This document shows positions 59,924-64,000 of a DNA stretch of 64,000 nucleotides, piece by piece. A program made the translations under genes and the position numbers. Origin of the DNA: Fibrella aquatilis (GTDB lineage Bacteria > Bacteroidota > Bacteroidia > Cytophagales > Spirosomataceae); assembly GCF_017353255.1 (NCBI RefSeq), contig NZ_JAFMYU010000006.1, forward strand, positions 62,001 through 126,000. The letters run 5' to 3'. Every line of letters starts with the position of its first letter. Position 1 is the first letter of the stretch. The notes beneath the pieces were generated by a model. That model ran no database searches. It worked only from the letters and a program-made list of their open reading frames with translations, and was not told the DNA's origin.

Positions 59924-60331
59924 CTACTTCATCTTATCGGTGAAATCAACCACGGTCACGTCGGCGAGCCAGGGGCCAACAATACCGCCAAAGGCTTTAT
60001 GGGCAGGATGTGGCAGGTAGGTGTCGCGGTCTGCTGCATTGGCAAACGTCAGGATAAACGCGTGCGTGAGGCCCTTGTCCAACTTTTCGGGGCTGTTGTT
60101 GGTACCCCATTCGAAGCCCTTTATTTCCTTGATCTGCGAAGGCAGCGCTTCAAACGCGGCAATGATCTCAGCCACTTTTTCGGGCGTAGTTTCGGGTTTG
60201 AATTTGAAGAGGACAATGTGCTTGAGCATACCTTTTGCAACTTGTTTTTTAGGCGGATTAGGTACGTTGGCCAGCATCGGCTGCGCTACCAGCGCCAGGG
60301 TAATGGTGAGTAAAGTGACGAGTTTTTTCAT
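59924..60331 (-). CDS. Secreted Dabb-family (stress-responsive A/B barrel) protein
   Basis: A 135-residue protein with signal MKKLVTLLTITLALVAQPMLA. The Dabb domain (dimeric alpha-beta barrel) begins LKHIVLFKFKPETTPEKVAEIIAAFEALP and ends AFILTFANAADRDTYLPHPAHKAFGGIVGPWL. Exported members are common in Bacteroidota; function unknown, perhaps small-molecule binding. It follows icd on the same strand, separated by a hairpin. Confidence 0.92.
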   Translation of the reverse strand: MKKLVTLLTITLALVAQPMLANVPNPPKKQVAKGMLKHIVLFKFKPETTPEKVAEIIAAFEALPSQIKEIKGFEWGTNNSPEKLDKGLTHAFILTFANAADRDTYLPHPAHKAFGGIVGPWLADVTVVDFTDKMK

Positions 60332-60354
60332 GTGATTCGTTTGGGCAGAAAAAA

Positions 60355-60385
60355 GACCTATAAGGCTTTGAAAACCTTATAGGTC
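60355..60385. repeat. Hairpin of ACCTATAAGG words between icd and Dabb genes
   Basis: GACCTATAAGG (60355-60365) and CCTTATAGGTC (60375-60385), a perfect 11-bp stem with a 9-nt loop. It is the same word as at 51205-51237 and lies in the 77-bp gap between two leftward genes. Could be the icd terminator, without a clear T-tract. Confidence 0.75.
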
Positions 60386-60408
60386 TGAAAAATTACTCGG
60401 TTTTCCGT

Positions 60409-61626
60409 TTACGCCAGTTTAGCCTGCAAGGCCTGATCAAGGGCGTCGAGGAAATCTTCGGTGTTCAGGTAGTGCTCACCGGCCACCAGTTTGGTACCCT
60501 GCGGATAGACAGACAGCGACAGGTCTTTGGTCATTTTACCGCTTTCTACCACCTCCACACACACCGCTTCCAGCGCATTAGCGAAGTCGATAAGGGGCTG
60601 ATTACCATCTAGTTTACCCCGGAACGCCAGGCCACGCGTCCAGGCATAGATCGAGGCGATGGGGTTGGTGCTCGTCTTGTTGCCCTTCTGGTATTCGCGG
60701 TAGTGGCGTGTTACGGTACCGTGGGCAGCTTCGGCCTCCATCACGTTGCCGTCGGGCGTGAGCAGTACCGAGGTCATCAGGCCCAATGAGCCAAAACCCT
60801 GCGCTACGGTGTCTGACTGTACGTCACCATCATAGTTTTTGCAGGCCCAGACAAAGTTGCCGTTCCATTTCAGGGCCGAGGCCACCATGTCGTCGATGAG
60901 GCGGTGTTCGTACTCGATTTTCCCAGCGAACTCAGCGTCATACACTTCCTGGAAGATGTCTTTAAACCGACCGTCGTATTTTTTCAGGATCGTGTTTTTG
61001 GTCGACAAATACAGCGGCCAACCTTTGTCGAGGGCCACGTTCATGCAGGCGCGGGCAAAACCCCGAATCGACTCGTCGACGTTGTACATCCCCATGGCTA
61101 CGCCGGGGCCTTTGAAGTTGTATACTTCGAAATCCTGCACGGTGCCGTCTTCGCCTTCAAACTTCATAGTCAGTTTGCCCTTGCCGGGCACCACAAAATC
61201 CGTAGCGCGGTACTGATCGCCAAAGGCATGGCGGCCAATGATGATAGGGGCTGTCCAGTTGGTCACGAGGCGGGGCACGTTTTGCATCACGATAGGCTCG
61301 CGGAATACGGTGCCATCCAGAATATTGCGGATTGTGCCGTTGGGCGACTTCCACATCTGCTTAAGGTTGAACTCTTTAACGCGCTGCTCGTCGGGGGTGA
61401 TGGTGGCGCATTTGATACCAACGCCGTATTGCTGAATCGCATGGGCGGCGTCGATAGTTACCTGATCGTTGGTTTCGTCGCGGTATTCAATGCCGAGGTC
61501 ATAGTATTTGATATCAACATCAACGTAGGGCAGAATCAGCTTGTCTTTGATAAACTTCCAGATGATGCGGGTCATTTCGTCGCCGTCCAGTTCGACAACC
61601 GGATTTGCCACTTTAATTTTTTCCAT
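60409..61626 (-). CDS. icd: Isocitrate dehydrogenase, NADP-dependent
   Basis: A 405-residue eukaryote-like (type II) NADP-IDH. Seen: [45 protein letters not shown], the substrate motif [19 protein letters not shown], the metal region [33 protein letters not shown], and [25 protein letters not shown] 61626 ([11 protein letters not shown]) is the family start; the open frame to 61728 is non-conserved. TCA-cycle enzyme making 2-oxoglutarate. Confidence 0.96.
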   Translation of the reverse strand: MEKIKVANPVVELDGDEMTRIIWKFIKDKLILPYVDVDIKYYDLGIEYRDETNDQVTIDAAHAIQQYGVGIKCATITPDEQRVKEFNLKQMWKSPNGTIRNILDGTVFREPIVMQNVPRLVTNWTAPIIIGRHAFGDQYRATDFVVPGKGKLTMKFEGEDGTVQDFEVYNFKGPGVAMGMYNVDESIRGFARACMNVALDKGWPLYLSTKNTILKKYDGRFKDIFQEVYDAEFAGKIEYEHRLIDDMVASALKWNGNFVWACKNYDGDVQSDTVAQGFGSLGLMTSVLLTPDGNVMEAEAAHGTVTRHYREYQKGNKTSTNPIASIYAWTRGLAFRGKLDGNQPLIDFANALEAVCVEVVESGKMTKDLSLSVYPQGTKLVAGEHYLNTEDFLDALDQALQAKLA

Positions 61627-61853
61627 TTTGACAGGTATAAACGATTGAAAACTATACAAAAAAGTAGCCGCAAAAATAGGGAATCTTCCCTGTTTTGGCC
61701 CCAGCCATTGAACCACAAACGGGGTCATTGGCTAAAATAGACCGGTTTAAAAACGAGTATATCTGTTGCCAGTTGCGCTGAATTTTAAACACAAACAGAT
61801 TGATGAGGTTGTGAGCATTGTTCCTGTTAACATTCACAGAACGCACTCAACGT

Positions 61854-62036
61854 ATGAATATCAAACGTGTTTTCGGCGTAATCCTCACGCTTTTGGGGCT
61901 TGTGGGCCTTATTATGGGCGGTAAAGACTTAATGAGTGGCGGCGTGGCGCAGGCCTCAATTGTCTACCTCGTGCTGGGAGGCATTTTCTTTTTTACGGGC
62001 ATCAGCCTGATCCGCACTACCGGCGATACGGCGTAA
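61854..62036 (+). CDS. Small two-helix membrane protein
   Basis: A 60-residue protein with two hydrophobic helices (VFGVILTLLGLVGLIMG and ASIVYLVLGGIFFFTGISLI) linked by KDLMSGGVAQ. ATG 61854 is chosen; an upstream TTG would add twelve residues. Common small protein type in Cytophagales, function unknown. Convergent with the DUF418 gene across a perfect palindrome. Confidence 0.75.
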   Translation: MNIKRVFGVILTLLGLVGLIMGGKDLMSGGVAQASIVYLVLGGIFFFTGISLIRTTGDTA

Positions 62037-62045
62037 GGGGGCACC

Positions 62046-62111
62046 GGATACGGGACATTGGATGTTGGATACTGTACCTACTCGATATCCAACATCCAAT
62101 GTCCCGTATCC
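62046..62111. repeat. Perfect 26-bp inverted repeat, TTGGATGTTGGATA word family
   Basis: Arms 62046-62071 and 62086-62111 are perfect complements, with a 14-nt loop. Arms read GGATACGGGACATTGGATG then TTGGATA. Lies stop-to-stop between convergent genes (62036 and 62122). Same word family as 3190 and 19488. Confidence 0.9.
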
Positions 62112-62121
62112 ATCATCTACT

Positions 62122-63354
62122 CTACTGCCACCGCAGGTAAGTAGCTGACCGCCACAGCCATTCGAGGGGGCCGTATTGAAAACGGGATAGCCAGAACCGA
62201 CTGAACAAGACCTGCACCAGGAAGATGGGAATGACCAATAGTATAGCCATAGCAGCACCCATCTCGCCAATCAGGCCAAGGCCGTAGCCGTAAAAAATTA
62301 GCGTACCAATAACAGATTGGCCCACGTAGTTGGTCAGGGCCATCTTACCCACTGCCGCCAATGGCGCTATGATACGCTGCCAGCTGGTGCGCTGAAACAG
62401 TAGCGTCAGACCCGCTATGTAAAACAGAGTAAGCGCACTGTTGCCCAGGTCGAACAATACCGAAAAGATTAATTCGATAACCTTGGGTGGCTGACTGTTT
62501 TGCCCAATAATGGCAATGGCAGAGGCAAACAACGCAATGATGCCCAGCACCGTGAACCCAGTATAGCGGGTTAATCTTCTAAAAAATGCCCGGTGGTCGG
62601 TCAGGTGCTGGAACAACCGTTTGCGACCCGCGTACAGGCCAAGCAAGAAGAAACCGAGCGTGATGTAAATCCGGCCACTGTCGAATTGAAAGGCCATTTT
62701 TGTCTTAAATTCCCGCAGATTAACCCCAATCATCTGGGCATATGAGCCGTGTTTAATGATCGCGTAGTTAGCGGTTACCAGTTTTTCGTCGGCCTTCTGC
62801 GCTGCCTCACGCTGGGCTTTACTAGGCGGCGTTACCACATACGTCTGATATACCTCACGCACTCTGGCAGGCACGTTGAGTATCAGCAGCAGCGCTACCA
62901 CCAGCACCAGCCGGGTAGGCGCGTTTCGGAATAGCAGCATGGGGAAACCCAGTATGGCATAGATGCTGAGGATGTCGCCCCGCCAGTGAAGGTGGTGTAT
63001 GAACCCAATAGCCCCTAAAATGATAAGCCGCCAGGCAAAACGCCGTAGGAATGCGCCCGGCGAGTCAGTAGAGCGGGTGAGCATAAGGGCAAAGCTGAGG
63101 CCAAAGAGAAACGAAAAGAAGGTGTAGAATTTTCCGCTTACGAAAATTCCCACAATGGTCTGCACAATCATGTTGGCCACCCCCTGCCCATTTACCTGAT
63201 AGACCGACGAGGGTAACGGTCCACCGTCGAACCAAACCGATAGGTGGGCGATGAGGATGCCCAACAGCGCAAAGCCCCGTAGGGCATCTACTACCTGAAT
63301 ACGTGCGTCTTTAACGCCATCGTTTGTAGGGGTAATAACTGATTGCGGCTCCAT
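62122..63354 (-). CDS. DUF418-domain membrane protein
   Basis: A 410-residue protein with about nine membrane helices. N-terminal RIQVVDALRGFALLGILIAHLSVWF and the C-terminal DUF418 domain (AAVGKMALTNYVGQSVIGTLIFYGYGLGL, FSRFWLSRFQYGPLEWLWRSATYLRW) are typical of the YeiB/DUF418 family, related to heparan-alpha-glucosaminide N-acetyltransferase-like proteins. ATG 63354 (MEPQSVITP) is preferred to a TTG at 63387. Function unknown. Confidence 0.92.
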   Translation of the reverse strand: MEPQSVITPTNDGVKDARIQVVDALRGFALLGILIAHLSVWFDGGPLPSSVYQVNGQGVANMIVQTIVGIFVSGKFYTFFSFLFGLSFALMLTRSTDSPGAFLRRFAWRLIILGAIGFIHHLHWRGDILSIYAILGFPMLLFRNAPTRLVLVVALLLILNVPARVREVYQTYVVTPPSKAQREAAQKADEKLVTANYAIIKHGSYAQMIGVNLREFKTKMAFQFDSGRIYITLGFFLLGLYAGRKRLFQHLTDHRAFFRRLTRYTGFTVLGIIALFASAIAIIGQNSQPPKVIELIFSVLFDLGNSALTLFYIAGLTLLFQRTSWQRIIAPLAAVGKMALTNYVGQSVIGTLIFYGYGLGLIGEMGAAMAILLVIPIFLVQVLFSRFWLSRFQYGPLEWLWRSATYLRWQ

Positions 63355-63647
63355 AACTGTTGCAGGAAGGGTATGTAATAAAGGCAATACAAATCACCAG
63401 GTACTAGATAGGCTACTACATTTTTATAAAAGGGCGCTATGGCTGACAAAAGCAGTATTAGCCAGTTTACGAACTGACATATCATATATTAAAACTGCTT
63501 CAACCTACACCTATTCACTAAGTAAAAAATTGTCTGGCAGAAAAATTGCTCATATATTAATACCTCCTAAGGTGCTATTTTTTACATTCTTGCGTCTAAC
63601 CGCTTTCCAACTTCCTGCTTGGCTCCAGGTAGGTGACCACCGTAAAT

Positions 63648-64000
63648 ATGCATTCTACTTTACTTAACATCTCCTTGCGCAGGAGACAACTTACGCTGCT
63701 CGTAATCAGCACGTTATTGACCTTTGTCCACTACACCTGTTTTGCTCAGGCCTGTAATGGTACACTGGGCGACCCAATTCTGAACCAGACGTTTGGCAAC
63801 GGCAGCAACCCTGGACCTGCCATTTCCAGCCTGACAAATTATACGTATGTGAACAACGGCTGTCCCGGCGACGGCTACTACACGCTTCGGAATAGTACGT
63901 ATACCACGCCTGCTTCATCTACGGCAGGCTGTTTCAGCAACAGTTGGCACGCGCTTACCTCCGATCATACCGGCGACGGCAACGGCTATATGATGGTTAT
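63648..64000 (+). CDS. N-terminus of a secreted protein, cut by the window edge
   Basis: From ATG 63648 the frame stays open to the window end (117 complete codons). It starts with a basic, then hydrophobic leader (LRRRQLTLLVISTLLTF, cleavage near CFAQ), then a Cys- and Asn-rich region: ACNGTLGDPILNQTFGNGS, NYTYVNNGCPGDGYYTLRN, CFSNSWHALTSDHTGDGNGYMMV. In Cytophagales this opening belongs to large surface proteins with T9SS or gliding-type C-termini; that part is outside the window. The 293 bp upstream are AT-rich, probably its promoter region; nothing else recognised there. Confidence 0.75.
   Translation, partial: MHSTLLNISLRRRQLTLLVISTLLTFVHYTCFAQACNGTLGDPILNQTFGNGSNPGPAISSLTNYTYVNNGCPGDGYYTLRNSTYTTPASSTAGCFSNSWHALTSDHTGDGNGYMMV

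Overview
The window comes from a moderately GC-rich Bacteroidota chromosome, most likely order Cytophagales, family Spirosomataceae (Spirosoma/Fibrella/Rudanella-like). This is inferred from the SusC/SusD pair, a type IX secretion C-terminal sorting domain on a subtilase, few Shine-Dalgarno sequences, DUF2911 and Dabb proteins, and a two-subunit transketolase. No rRNA, tRNA, CRISPR array, insertion sequence or prophage was seen.

Region 1 (about 1-22700) is a carbohydrate-utilisation locus for uronate- and rhamnose-containing glycans. The left edge holds the C-terminus of a probable alpha-L-rhamnosidase, followed by rhaM. A leftward operon carries an ECF sigma factor, uxaC, kdgK, kdgA and an ExuT-like transporter. 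Divergently there are susC, susD, a Gfo/Idh/MocA oxidoreductase, a GMC oxidoreductase, uxuA, an SDR (probable fructuronate reductase) and two more exported Gfo/Idh/MocA proteins. A secreted sugar isomerase, a ThuA protein and a sialidase-fold secreted protein close the region. Together they give outer-membrane uptake and the full glucuronate, fructuronate, mannonate, KDG, KDPG route, plus exported oxidoreductases that may act on keto-sugars.

Region 2 (about 22900-32560) holds envelope and housekeeping genes: an unknown secreted protein, an M23 peptidase, an anchored MsrB, a Lys/Ala-rich secreted protein, RecQ, an MBL hydrolase, a VWA protein, and a sigma / anti-sigma / Spy-like operon.

Region 3 (32642-36085) is a split transketolase (N and C subunits) separated by a visibly AT-rich two-gene cassette: an AAA ATPase and a DUF4276 TOPRIM-like protein joined by a GTGA overlap. 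A second cassette with the same logic (AAA ATPase plus a different TOPRIM-like protein) sits at 54561-56124 between metG and an epimerase gene. I regard these as two candidate anti-phage modules.

Region 4 (36158-64000) is mostly core genes: peroxiredoxin, M23 and M48 peptidases, an FAH-family enzyme, sucC, a LolD-like ATPase, methylmalonyl-CoA epimerase, an A-type Fe-S carrier, a NarL-type two-component system, the T9SS subtilase, a membrane protein with a macrodomain protein, Nudix, DUF2911, metG, a TPR protein, icd and DUF418. The start of a large secreted protein lies at the right edge.

The most unusual feature is not a gene. About twenty intergenic gaps hold long palindromes (perfect arms up to 44 bp, loops of about 10-16 nt). 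Their arms are made of short degenerate tandem 'words' in several families, and loop-proximal cores recur (GCTGACGC or GCTTCGCGC). Many fill the space between two stop codons, one encodes the end of a protein, and one abuts the transketolase cassette.
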